Source: Geobacter sp. (GTDB lineage: Bacteria; Desulfobacterota; Desulfuromonadia; Geobacterales; Geobacteraceae). From it: a stretch of 7,587 nt of DNA. Where the stretch lies: positions 2,788-10,374 of the forward strand of contig DNRQ01000087.1 of assembly GCA_003499925.1 (NCBI GenBank). Direction: 5' to 3'. This document shows positions 1 through 6,331 of the stretch, piece after piece (position 1 is the stretch's first letter; the number at the start of each line of letters is the position of its first letter). The notes under the pieces were generated by a model that made no database searches, was not told the DNA's origin, and saw nothing but the letters and a program-made list of their open reading frames with translations. A program made the position numbers and the translations under genes.

Positions 1-24
1 GCAGTGGGGGCTGGGGGAGGGTGA
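1..24. repeat. G-rich intergenic repeat fragment at window edge
   Basis: The first 24 bases hold three close G-tracts. Read on the opposite strand they resemble bases 7317-7341 (a C-rich block ending in CACTGCC), and the CACTGCC end also recurs at 7581-7587. This suggests one dispersed repeat family at both ends of the window. It lies just downstream of the mlaA stop codon, where repeats of this kind are tolerated. The element is cut by the window edge, so its full form cannot be seen. Confidence 0.35.
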
Positions 25-46
25 GGCTGTGGTTGCAAGTCTGACC

Positions 47-835
47 CTACTCTTCGACCTTGGGCTTTCCGATCTCGATTTTGCGCTGCTCATGGTAGAG
101 GAAGCGGACCATGTTGTACTCGAAGGGATAGCCGCTCTCATAGTAGCGGAAACTCTGCTGATGCCGGGCGTCGACCGTTCCCAGGGCGGTAACCCCGGCA
201 TCCCAGGCGAAACTGTTGCTGGAGCTTCCAAAAGGATCGACCCCGGTATAGAGCCCGTAACTGATGCTGTAATCCACGGCGAGTCCGCTCGTGTCGCGCA
301 CCGACGAGGGGCCGAAGATCGGCAGCACCAGGTAGGGTCCTGATTCGGCGCCCCAGTAGCCAAGGGTCTTGCCGAAATCCTGGTTTTGGCGTGCCAGACC
401 GAACCTGGTGGCCGGGTCGAACATGCCGCCCAGTCCCAGGGTGCTGTTGGTCAGGAAGCGGCCCAGAGTGGTAGCGGATTCCACCCCTTTGAGCTGGAAC
501 AGGCTGTTGGTGAGGTTTCGGACCTCGCTCAGGTTGTTGAAGACACCGGAGATGCGATCCTCGACGAAGTCGGGGGTCACGAACTCGTAGCCGGTCACCA
601 CCGGGAGGAAGAAGTATTTGTCCAGGTAGAAGTTGAACCGGTACATGCTCCGGTTGAAAGCCTCCCAGGGGTCGGCGACCTCCGCGAAGCGCTGATCCTT
701 GAACTCGCTTACCGAGTGCCTGGGTCGCACCTCGGCCAGGGTATTGGACCTGATCGCGGCGCAGCCGGTAAGGGAAAGCATCAGCGCCAGGGCGAGGGCG
801 ATTCGGCAAGCGTGGTATCCGGTAACGGTCGTCAT
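47..835 (-). CDS. mlaA: MlaA/VacJ family outer-membrane phospholipid-trafficking lipoprotein
   Basis: This 262-residue protein starts with a lipoprotein signal peptide: a hydrophobic stretch ends in the lipobox LTGC, so Cys25 would be lipidated. The body matches the MlaA family well. It has the DPWEAFNRSMYRFNFYLD segment near residue 55, the SEVRNLTNSLFQLK region, FLTNSTLGLGGMFDPA, a GYWGAESGPYLVLPIFGPSS block and an SFRYYESGYPFEYN stretch. Length is normal for the family (about 230-270). In known systems MlaA sits in the outer membrane with porins and passes misplaced phospholipids from the outer leaflet to the periplasmic MlaC and the MlaFEDB transporter, which keeps outer-leaflet asymmetry. 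None of those partners is in this window. Its ATG overlaps the stop of the upstream hydrolase gene in an ATGA, so translation is probably coupled. The stop is TAG at 47-49. Confidence 0.93.
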   Translation of the reverse strand: MTTVTGYHACRIALALALMLSLTGCAAIRSNTLAEVRPRHSVSEFKDQRFAEVADPWEAFNRSMYRFNFYLDKYFFLPVVTGYEFVTPDFVEDRISGVFNNLSEVRNLTNSLFQLKGVESATTLGRFLTNSTLGLGGMFDPATRFGLARQNQDFGKTLGYWGAESGPYLVLPIFGPSSVRDTSGLAVDYSISYGLYTGVDPFGSSSNSFAWDAGVTALGTVDARHQQSFRYYESGYPFEYNMVRFLYHEQRKIEIGKPKVEE

Positions 836-2118
836 GGCCGCACTCCTTGTTCCTTGAAGAAACTGACCATGTAGGCCATGTTGTCCCTGTACTCCAGATT
901 GCCCAAATGGCCGCCGCGCGGGTAGACCTTGGCCCGCTCCCCGAAAATCTGGCGCAGGTAGTCAAGCTCGGCCTTGCTCAGTATGAAATCGTTTTCGTTG
1001 GTCATCACGCCGAACTTCGCTGAAGATTTCAGGTATCCCTCGATGCTTTTCAGGCTCAGAGAAGCGATGAGCGCCTCCTTGGTGAGGCCGGGGCGGCGCG
1101 TCTGCATGTAGGGATAGAAGTACTCGTTGAAATAATCAAAGAAGCTCAGGTGGGTGGAGACCTGGAAATAATCGGAAAGGGGGTCGGTGCTGCGCAGCAC
1201 CCGGTTCTTCGGCACCACGTAGCCGCTGTTGGTCATCACGTCGGAGGCGAAGATCATCCCTGCCAGGTTGATGCGGTAGGTGAGTCCGATCAGGCCGGCG
1301 GTCTCCTCGCGTGAGAATAGGCGCTCCGAATAGATCGCATAGAGAAAGTCGTCGTTTATGGCGACAAAGTTGCCGGCATGGTAGAACGCGCTGAACTTGG
1401 AGAGCATCTTGTTGAAAAAGATCCCCTCCTTCTTGGGGCCGCCCGGGATCTGCTTCAGCAGTTCCTCGATCCTGGTTGCCGAGCCGTAGAGGCTGACCGG
1501 CGGGTTGACCATGAGCACCTTGCCGAAGTTGAAGACCCGCCGCTCCTCGTCCAGCTTAGCCACGAAGGCGGCCTGGGCCGCCCCCAGGCTGTAGCCGCCC
1601 AAGTGGAAGGAGGAAACCTCGATGTCGCCCTGCACCCGTTTCCAGGCGACCTCCATGGCATGGTAGAGGTCCGCCGAGTCCTCGGTCAGGTCGCCGGGGA
1701 TGCCGCTTTTGGAGGCCGAGATGATGAAGTTGGCATGGGTCGGCGAGGGGAGGGTGATGACGTGGAAGCCCGCCTGAAAGAGCGCCCTCATCATGGACAA
1801 GAGCTTGGCCGACTGGTCGTTGGCACCGGCGCCGGCGATCAGAAAGACCAGCGGTGCCTTCTGCTTCTGGTAGGCGAAGCTGCAGCGCAGCCCCTCGTCG
1901 TAAAAGAACACCGGCGGTTTGTGACGGCCGGGGATCACCTCGAGCACGAGCTGGCGCAGGCGCATCTTTTCGGTAATCTCCGGCATGAGAGCCGCTGGGG
2001 TTCCGAGGATGGTCGCTTCATACGAACCCGGGATCGGGTAGCCGTAGCCGTCGTCAGCCGCAAGGGCAGACCAGGGAGAAAGGACGAGGCTGGCGATCAG
2101 CAGCAGTCTCAGATACAT
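832..2118 (-). CDS. Secreted alpha/beta hydrolase family protein, mlaA operon partner
   Basis: This 428-residue protein has an N-terminal signal peptide (hydrophobic residues 3-19, likely cleavage after ALA at 18-20), so it should act in the periplasm. Alpha/beta hydrolase features are visible: a strand leading into an oxyanion-type IAGAGAND segment (94-101), the nucleophile elbow G175-Y-S177-L-G179, a candidate acid Asp377 in NENDF, and a candidate catalytic His404 in GGHLGNL near the C-terminus. These are in the right order and spacing for a Ser-Asp-His triad. The substrate is not evident. Because the gene is first in a tightly overlapping pair with mlaA, an esterase or lipase-like role on envelope lipids is a reasonable inference, but it is not shown by the sequence. 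An AGGAGT ribosome binding site at 2124-2129 lies five bases from the ATG and supports this start. Confidence 0.85.
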   Translation of the reverse strand: MYLRLLLIASLVLSPWSALAADDGYGYPIPGSYEATILGTPAALMPEITEKMRLRQLVLEVIPGRHKPPVFFYDEGLRCSFAYQKQKAPLVFLIAGAGANDQSAKLLSMMRALFQAGFHVITLPSPTHANFIISASKSGIPGDLTEDSADLYHAMEVAWKRVQGDIEVSSFHLGGYSLGAAQAAFVAKLDEERRVFNFGKVLMVNPPVSLYGSATRIEELLKQIPGGPKKEGIFFNKMLSKFSAFYHAGNFVAINDDFLYAIYSERLFSREETAGLIGLTYRINLAGMIFASDVMTNSGYVVPKNRVLRSTDPLSDYFQVSTHLSFFDYFNEYFYPYMQTRRPGLTKEALIASLSLKSIEGYLKSSAKFGVMTNENDFILSKAELDYLRQIFGERAKVYPRGGHLGNLEYRDNMAYMVSFFKEQGVRP

Positions 2119-2148
2119 GACGGACTCCTAGTGGAAGATTGTTTGGAG

Positions 2149-2177
2149 ATAATAGCAGGGAACCGGATGCAAGTCAG
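2149..2177 (-). promoter_or_regulatory. Candidate extended -10 promoter for the hydrolase-mlaA operon
   Basis: On the minus strand there is a TATTAT -10 (2149-2154) preceded by TG-C, an extended -10, with CTGACT (2172-2177) 17 bp upstream as a four-of-six -35. Transcription would begin near 2142, giving a leader of about 25 nt that includes the AGGAGT ribosome binding site. A perfect minus-strand TATAAT at 2376-2381 is an alternative, but it has no recognisable -35. Confidence 0.5.
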
Positions 2178-2460
2178 CAAGGCCCGTGAAACCGCTCCTC
2201 GCAGTAGTCAGGTTCAGCTGACAAGGTAAGAGCAGATAACGTGCCAGAGGTCAGCCGCAGATGCTGAGGGTGTAAGTAGCCGGATTGACGCTCAAAGCCG
2301 GCAAGACGGATCCGGGATTGTGGGGAACCCGTCAGGGTAATCCGTAACGCGTTGCATAACTGCCAAATATGACGGATTATAAGGACCGCGGCCTCCACCA
2401 TCCCCATCTCTCTCCTTAGCTTCATTTCCCGAGTCTCCCGACAAAATTCCGTACGCGCCC
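2178..2460. other. Intergenic stretch without a supported gene
   Basis: This part of the divergent intergenic region has only a weak open frame on the minus strand (2425 to 2174), whose translation shows no recognisable motif and which overlaps the promoter of the hydrolase gene. I see a possible isolated minus-strand -10 at 2376-2381. No hairpin terminator, RNA gene or known element is apparent. Confidence 0.4.
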
Positions 2461-2468
2461 GGTTTCAT

Positions 2469-2523
2469 CTTTATACAAGCGTGTTAGACCCTTATACAAG
2501 CGTGATTCAGCTTCATATACGCG
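2469..2523 (+). repeat. Three near-direct repeats at about two-helical-turn spacing, candidate regulator sites
   Basis: The word CTTTATACAAGCGTG (2469-2483) is followed by CTTATACAAGCGTG (2491-2504) and a weaker relative CTTCATATACGCG (2511-2523). The first two share TTATACAAGCGTG exactly. Start-to-start spacing is about 20-22 bp, so all three would sit on the same face of the helix. They end 20 bp before a perfect TTGACA hexamer, an arrangement typical of iterated activator or repressor sites. Which protein binds is unknown. Confidence 0.55.
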
Positions 2524-2570
2524 AATCTGTTAGAAATAAACCCTTGACAGTATCTTAACGAAGCGCGCAT

Positions 2571-2583
2571 ACCATATTATGGT
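2571..2583. promoter_or_regulatory. Perfect 13-bp palindrome between promoter elements, candidate operator
   Basis: ACCATA-T-TATGGT is a perfect six-base inverted repeat around one central base. It lies between the TTGACA at 2544-2549 and the extended -10 at 2602-2610, and touches the presumed -35 of the latter. A bound dimer there could control the signalling operon. Six-base arms can arise by chance, so confidence is modest. Confidence 0.35.
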
Positions 2584-2610
2584 GTCAGTCATAACTGGAA
2601 TTGTTATAAT
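2582..2610 (+). promoter_or_regulatory. Candidate sigma-70 promoter of the c-di-GMP operon
   Basis: TGTTATAAT at 2602-2610 is an extended -10 with a consensus TATAAT hexamer (2605-2610). Seventeen bases upstream GTGTCA (2582-2587) matches the -35 at four of six positions. The start site would be near 2617, leaving a leader of about 260 nt before the ATG at 2876. A second candidate upstream has a perfect TTGACA (2544-2549) but only a poor -10, TACCAT at 2570-2575, with an overlong 20-bp spacer; such a promoter would need an activator. Confidence 0.5.
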
Positions 2611-2734
2611 TGTTTGTTGAGTTTAGTCATTATTTCAAGCAAATACTGCTAAGTGAATAGTATGAACCATTTGATTTATTAGCGTGAAAATTACAACCAT
2701 ACATGCGTCTATTGGTTTTTTGCTCACAATTGAT

Positions 2735-2846
2735 TCAGGTGTTATTCAACGTGCATGTCTGAAGAGAGTGCGGGGACACTCCTCAGGCGGGGGGTGTGGG
2801 ATTTCCAGGAGACAGATCCACACCTGACAACTGTCGTTGAATGACA
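2735..2846 (+). ncRNA. Candidate structured 5' leader of the c-di-GMP operon
   Basis: Several inverted repeats are packed here. TGTTATTCAACG (2740-2751) can pair with CGTTGAATGACA (2835-2846) as a 12-bp stem with one G-U. Inside it are GAGTG/CACTC (2766-2770, 2777-2781) and GGTGTGGGAT/ATCCACACC (2793-2802, 2816-2824, one bulge). TCAGGTGT (2735-2742) is also a perfect complement of ACACCTGA (2820-2827), which competes with the last hairpin and overlaps the outer stem. Mutually exclusive pairings are typical of regulatory leaders. It does not contain the conserved core of the GEMM-I c-di-GMP riboswitch as I know it. The stems could instead be DNA operator sites or a decayed palindromic repeat. 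Confidence 0.35.
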
Positions 2847-2861
2847 AACAAAGCAAAAAAA

Positions 2862-2870
2862 GAGGGGGGG
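2862..2870 (+). promoter_or_regulatory. Ribosome binding site that decides the start of the PAS-GGDEF-EAL-REC gene
   Basis: The G-rich block GAGGGGGGG stands five bases before ATG at 2876. The frame is also open from a TTG at 2837, but that codon has no ribosome binding site and lies inside the outer inverted repeat of the leader. The ATG at 2876 is therefore the better start. Confidence 0.6.
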
Positions 2871-2875
2871 CCGTA

Positions 2876-5089
2876 ATGCGTGTCAACTTAGACAAGAGTG
2901 TGTCAGCAGTAACCGCCGGTGTCGAGCAACAGAAGGGTTTTATCGAAAACTTGGTGCAGAGTTGTGCGGTCCCAATATTTGTTTTGAGTGCGGACCATCG
3001 GGTTTTGATCTGGAACAGGGCATGTGAAGAGCTTACCGGCGTAAAGGCAGAGACCATGCTTGGCAAAGATGAATCATGGCGGGCTTTTTATGACCATAAA
3101 CGACCGGTTCTTGCCGACATCGTCATCGAAGGCAATATGGCGCTGGCTTCAATGCATTACGGAATTTTCAGCAAATCGACCTTGATACCGGAGGGACTGC
3201 AATCTGAAGGGTGGTACAGCAATCTCAATGGCAAGGACCGCTACATTTTTTTCAACGCGGCGCCCATACGCGATGCTGAGGGGAATCTTCTTGCCGTGGT
3301 CGAATCCCTGGAAGATATTACCGATCGAAAACGCTATGAGGAACAGATCGAGCACCAGGCAAACTTTGACGAACTGACCCAACTCCCCAACCGCAGCCTG
3401 CTAAACGACCGTATTCAGCAGGCACTGCACACAGCTCGCCGCAAAGATTATAATATGGCCCTCCTTTTGATCGACCTGGATAATTTTAAGTTCATCCTCG
3501 ACACCTTTGGCCATGATGTCGGTAATCAGCTCCTGAAAATAGTTGCATCCCGCCTGGTCGGATATGTCCGCGCCAGCGACACTCTGGCGCGTCAGGGGGG
3601 AGACCAGTTCGTTGTCGTGGCTTCTGATCTGGGCGAACCGGAGCATGCCGCCACGGTTGCCGACAAGATTCGGTCGATAATTTCCGAACAAGTGAAAATT
3701 GCCGATCTTGAGTTTTCCATCACCTGCAGCATCGGCATCAGCGTTTTTCCACGGGATGGAGAAGACGTGCAGACACTCATCAGGGCTGCCGGCATGGCGA
3801 TGTATCGCGCCAAGCAGCAGGGATACAATAATTTCCAGTTTTATACAGATGAAATGAACGCTTTATCACAGGGTCATTTGACCATGGGAAATCTTCTGCG
3901 TCACGCCCTGGAAAGAAATGAGCTGCAACTCCATTATCAGCCGAAGGTTAATCTGCGGACCGGTCAAATCACTGGAATGGAGGCGCTGATCCGTTGGCAG
4001 AGCCCGACGCTGGGGACGGTATCCCCGGCCGAATTCATTCCCATTGCCGAAGAGACAGGGCTGATCGAGCCGATTGGAGAATGGGTGATCAGGACGGCCT
4101 GCGCTCAGAACAAGGCGTGGCAGGTGGTGCATCACGATTCGCTCACGGTGGCGGTTAACGTGTCGGCCCGTCAATTCAGAGGGGGGAACCTGAGCGCTGC
4201 GGTCAGCCGGGCATTGCAGGAAACCGGCCTAGCTCCGCACTGCCTGGAACTCGAGCTTACCGAAAGCCTGGTAATGCATGATGTCGAGACTGTTGCGGCC
4301 ATCCTGACCGAACTGAAGAAGGTGGGGATATCACTCGCGATGGACGATTTCGGCACGGGCTACTCAAGTATAAGCTGTTTGAAACGTTTTCCTTTCGATA
4401 AAATTAAAATTGACCAGTCGTTTGTCAGGGAGGTCACTACCGATCCCAACAGCGCCGCCATTGCCCGGACGGTCATCGCCATGGCGCAAAGCCTGCATTT
4501 GAAAGTGATTGCCGAAGGAGTGGAGACGGAGGGACAATTGAGTTATCTTCGCAGAAACGGCTGCGACGAAATACAGGGGTATTATTTCAGTCGGCCGTTA
4601 CCTGCCGCGGAATTTGAGCGGTTGCTCCGGGAGGGCCGATGCCTGCAACTCCCCGAGGAGCACATCTGCCCAAGGAAAACATTGCTCATTGTGGATGATG
4701 AAGAAGCGGTGGCTGCCGCCCTGGCGGCTGTGCTGGAGACCGACGGTTATCATGTTTTGGTCGCTAACAGCGCCGCACAGGGTTTGGAACTGATGGCAAA
4801 CCATCATGTAGCAGTTGTCCTTGCTGATCAGAGGATGCCGGGCATATCCGGCAGCGAGTTCCTGGGAACGGTCAAGGAAATCTACCCGGAATCGGTCCGC
4901 ATGATTCTTTCAGGGGCTGCCGACTTTGATACCGTCACCAATGCGATTAATTGCGGAGCAATCTACAAATTCTTGTTCAAACCGTTGGCAGCAGAAGAAC
5001 TCAGGTTAAAGGTCGGCGATGCCTTCAGGCACTACGAGTCGCTGCACAAAAGGAGTGAGCGAGTAATGCACCACAGTCAAGGAGGATAA
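2876..5089 (+). CDS. PAS-GGDEF-EAL-REC c-di-GMP phosphodiesterase with degenerate GGDEF
   Basis: The 737-residue protein has no membrane segments and should be cytoplasmic. Domains in order are: PAS (about 22-150, with the SADHRVLIWNRACEELTG core), GGDEF (165-320), EAL (about 340-590) and a C-terminal receiver (602-720). The GGDEF signature reads GGDQF (241-245), and two guanine-contacting positions known from PleD are changed: Asn to Leu208 and Asp to Asn217. The inhibitory I-site R232-ASD235 stands exactly five residues before the signature. The EAL domain keeps EAL (369-371), NVSARQF, ELTES, DDFGTGYSS (490-498), KID (511-513), AEGVET and the QGYYFSRP end, so c-di-GMP hydrolysis is expected. 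The receiver keeps DD607-608, phospho-acceptor Asp651, Ser679 and Lys702. I infer a phosphodiesterase governed by PAS signals, a regulatory GGDEF and phosphorylation. No partner histidine kinase is in the window. The next gene starts four bases downstream. Confidence 0.92.
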   Translation: MRVNLDKSVSAVTAGVEQQKGFIENLVQSCAVPIFVLSADHRVLIWNRACEELTGVKAETMLGKDESWRAFYDHKRPVLADIVIEGNMALASMHYGIFSKSTLIPEGLQSEGWYSNLNGKDRYIFFNAAPIRDAEGNLLAVVESLEDITDRKRYEEQIEHQANFDELTQLPNRSLLNDRIQQALHTARRKDYNMALLLIDLDNFKFILDTFGHDVGNQLLKIVASRLVGYVRASDTLARQGGDQFVVVASDLGEPEHAATVADKIRSIISEQVKIADLEFSITCSIGISVFPRDGEDVQTLIRAAGMAMYRAKQQGYNNFQFYTDEMNALSQGHLTMGNLLRHALERNELQLHYQPKVNLRTGQITGMEALIRWQSPTLGTVSPAEFIPIAEETGLIEPIGEWVIRTACAQNKAWQVVHHDSLTVAVNVSARQFRGGNLSAAVSRALQETGLAPHCLELELTESLVMHDVETVAAILTELKKVGISLAMDDFGTGYSSISCLKRFPFDKIKIDQSFVREVTTDPNSAAIARTVIAMAQSLHLKVIAEGVETEGQLSYLRRNGCDEIQGYYFSRPLPAAEFERLLREGRCLQLPEEHICPRKTLLIVDDEEAVAAALAAVLETDGYHVLVANSAAQGLELMANHHVAVVLADQRMPGISGSEFLGTVKEIYPESVRMILSGAADFDTVTNAINCGAIYKFLFKPLAAEELRLKVGDAFRHYESLHKRSERVMHHSQGG

Positions 5090-5093
5090 CGCC

Positions 5094-5879
5094 ATGACGG
5101 CTGACAAAAAGAAGATCGGTGAGATCCTCGTTGCTAACGGGACGATTTCTGAAAAGACCCTGCAACGCGCGTTGGAAAAGTTGAAAAAGGAAAACAAGAA
5201 AATCGGCGTAGCCCTCGAGGATATGGAGGTTGTAACCGGCCAGGAAATTGCTCAAGCGCTTGCAGATCAGCTCGGGTGCGAGATAGTCACCGATATCGCC
5301 AAGTATAGTTTTCCTCCCGACCTCCTAAAGTTGATCTCTGTCGATATAGCGATGCGGCACTTGCTTTTCCCCTTGAAAAAGCAGGGTAATAAGCTTTGTC
5401 TGGCCATGGCCGACCCTACCGACATGAAAATAGCTTCAAATTTGTCAAAGAACCATGATCTGGAAGTAGTTCCTTTTATTGCGACAAGGTGGGATATCAT
5501 AACTGCTATAAACAAACACTATCTCGGCAAGGACAGTAAGCCCGACCTGAGAAAAACTGTCCTCGTTGTGGAGGATAACTATCTCATAAATTCAGAGATG
5601 GAACAGTTGTTATCCAAGGAGGGCTACAGGGTCGTGTCAGCCAAAGATGGGATTGAAGCTTTCAAGAAACAGCAACTGTGGGGCCAGGCTTTGAAAGTCT
5701 CAACTTGGCAGGGTGAGTTTGCCGGAACTTCAAAATTACGAAGCCTGACAAGCCTGACCCCATTGCCCCTGCCATTGCCCCTGCCTGTTAGGCGGCGAAC
5801 TGCAGCGAACTCGCCGGTTAGATCAGAAATCCGGAACGGTAAGGCGGCCCGCCAAACTGCACGAAGCAAGAATAGATAA
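5094..5879 (+). pseudogene. MshEN-domain protein with receiver domain truncated by repeat element
   Basis: A GGAGG ribosome binding site at 5081-5085 and a four-base gap tie this gene to the EAL gene. Residues 7-145 form an MshEN-type domain (the N-terminal domain of GspE/PilB-like ATPases, shown to bind c-di-GMP in that family). Two tandem motifs are visible: KIGEILVANGTIS..LQRAL (from Lys7) and KIGVAL....IAQALADQ (Lys36-Gln59). The first lacks the usual final Gln and the second has Glu45 where Gly is usual. A receiver starts at 155 with VLVVEDN (acidic pair Glu160-Asp161) and runs through beta-2, SAKDGIEAFKK, then breaks at residue 193. The remaining 68 or so residues come from the repeat element and include LPLPLPLPV. 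The phospho-acceptor Asp and the Lys are missing, so signalling through this receiver should be lost. The MshEN part may still fold and bind nucleotide. Confidence 0.82.
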
Positions 5880-5980
5880 GGAGGATGGGATTGTTATTTA
5901 TCTTTATTTCTATGATAATGAACGCCATAAAACACCGCACGTTCATGCAAAGCATCAGGGACAGGATGCCTCCATATCCA
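5671..5980 (+). repeat. 310-bp duplicated segment, copy 1 (inserted in the receiver gene)
   Basis: Bases 5671-5980 recur at 6022-6331 with an offset of 351 and only two differences (A5799 to G6150, T5858 to C6209). The first 41 bases (unit A) begin AGCAACTGTGGGGCCAGG. The remainder (unit B) contains a 9-bp tandem repeat AAGCCTGAC (5741-5758), a 12-bp tandem repeat CATTGCCCCTGC (5761-5784) and a GC-rich hairpin. TGGGGCCAGGCTT (5680-5692) and AAGCCTGACCCCA (5750-5762) are inverted repeats with 12 of 13 pairs, as in palindromic REP/MITE-like elements. The right end stops inside the DUF4160 coding sequence, so this copy is secondary to copy 2. The left edge abuts codon 193 of the receiver gene. 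Confidence 0.9.
5881..5980 (+). pseudogene. Truncated DUF4160 gene fragment (copy 1)
   Basis: This is the duplicated 5' part of the DUF4160 gene. In frame it reads EDGIVIYLYFYDNERHKTPH followed by VHAKHQGQDASIS, identical to copy 2, then runs straight into the next 41-bp repeat unit at 5981. It has no usual start codon and lacks the C-terminal half, so it cannot make a functional protein. Confidence 0.75.
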
Positions 5981-6021
5981 AGCAACTGTGGGGCCAGGCT
6001 TTGAAAGTCTCAACTTGGCAG
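5981..6021 (+). repeat. Extra 41-bp unit A, in tandem with copy 2
   Basis: These 41 bases are identical to 5671-5711 and to 6022-6062, so two copies stand directly head to tail (5981-6021 and 6022-6062). The order over the whole region is A-B-A-A-B. Since the duplicated B portion ends at an arbitrary point in a coding sequence (5980), the simplest reading is a tandem duplication of a 351-bp A-B-A block, or repeated insertion at unit A. Confidence 0.9.
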
Positions 6022-6331
6022 AGCAACTGTGGGGCCAGGCTTTGAAAGTCTCAACTTGGCAGGGTGAGTTTGCCGGAACTTCAAAATTACGAAGCCTGAC
6101 AAGCCTGACCCCATTGCCCCTGCCATTGCCCCTGCCTGTTAGGCGGCGAGCTGCAGCGAACTCGCCGGTTAGATCAGAAATCCGGAACGGTAAGGCGGCC
6201 CGCCAAACCGCACGAAGCAAGAATAGATAAGGAGGATGGGATTGTTATTTATCTTTATTTCTATGATAATGAACGCCATAAAACACCGCACGTTCATGCA
6301 AAGCATCAGGGACAGGATGCCTCCATATCCA
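6022..6331 (+). repeat. 310-bp duplicated segment, copy 2 (continuous with the DUF4160 gene)
   Basis: This is the second copy of the segment at 5671-5980. Its right end continues naturally into the rest of the DUF4160 coding sequence, so it is probably the parental copy. The internal hairpin is perfect here: CGGCGAG (6144-6150), a 10-base loop, CTCGCCG (6161-6167). In copy 1 the A at 5799 breaks one pair of that stem. The outer inverted repeats are at 6031-6043 and 6101-6113. Confidence 0.9.

Noticed and set aside
138..965. 275-residue minus-strand frame overlapping mlaA
   Set aside because: It is a high-GC shadow of mlaA and the hydrolase end in another frame, rich in R/P/G with no family features.
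1378..2229. 283-residue plus-strand frame opposite the hydrolase
   Set aside because: It is antisense to a gene with a clear signal peptide and catalytic motifs, and its translation has no recognisable domain.
2695..2720. Weak hairpin AACCA/TGGTT followed by six T as a terminator in the leader
   Set aside because: The five-base AT-rich stem with a 13-base loop is too weak, and it would cut off the operon it precedes.
2740..2875. Known c-di-GMP (GEMM) riboswitch ahead of the EAL gene
   Set aside because: The conserved GEMM-I core words are not visible. Only unassigned inverted repeats are present.
5787..5822. GTTAGGC and GTTAGAT words resembling integron attC core sites
   Set aside because: The matching opposite core (RYYYAAC) is not found at proper spacing, no integrase is present, and the words fit the palindromic element better.
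5624..6220. Two near-identical minus-strand frames (MLRAVWRAALPFRISDLTGE...) at 5624-5869 and 5894-6220
   Set aside because: They are the two copies of the duplicated repeat read antisense. Their identity reflects DNA duplication, not a conserved protein.
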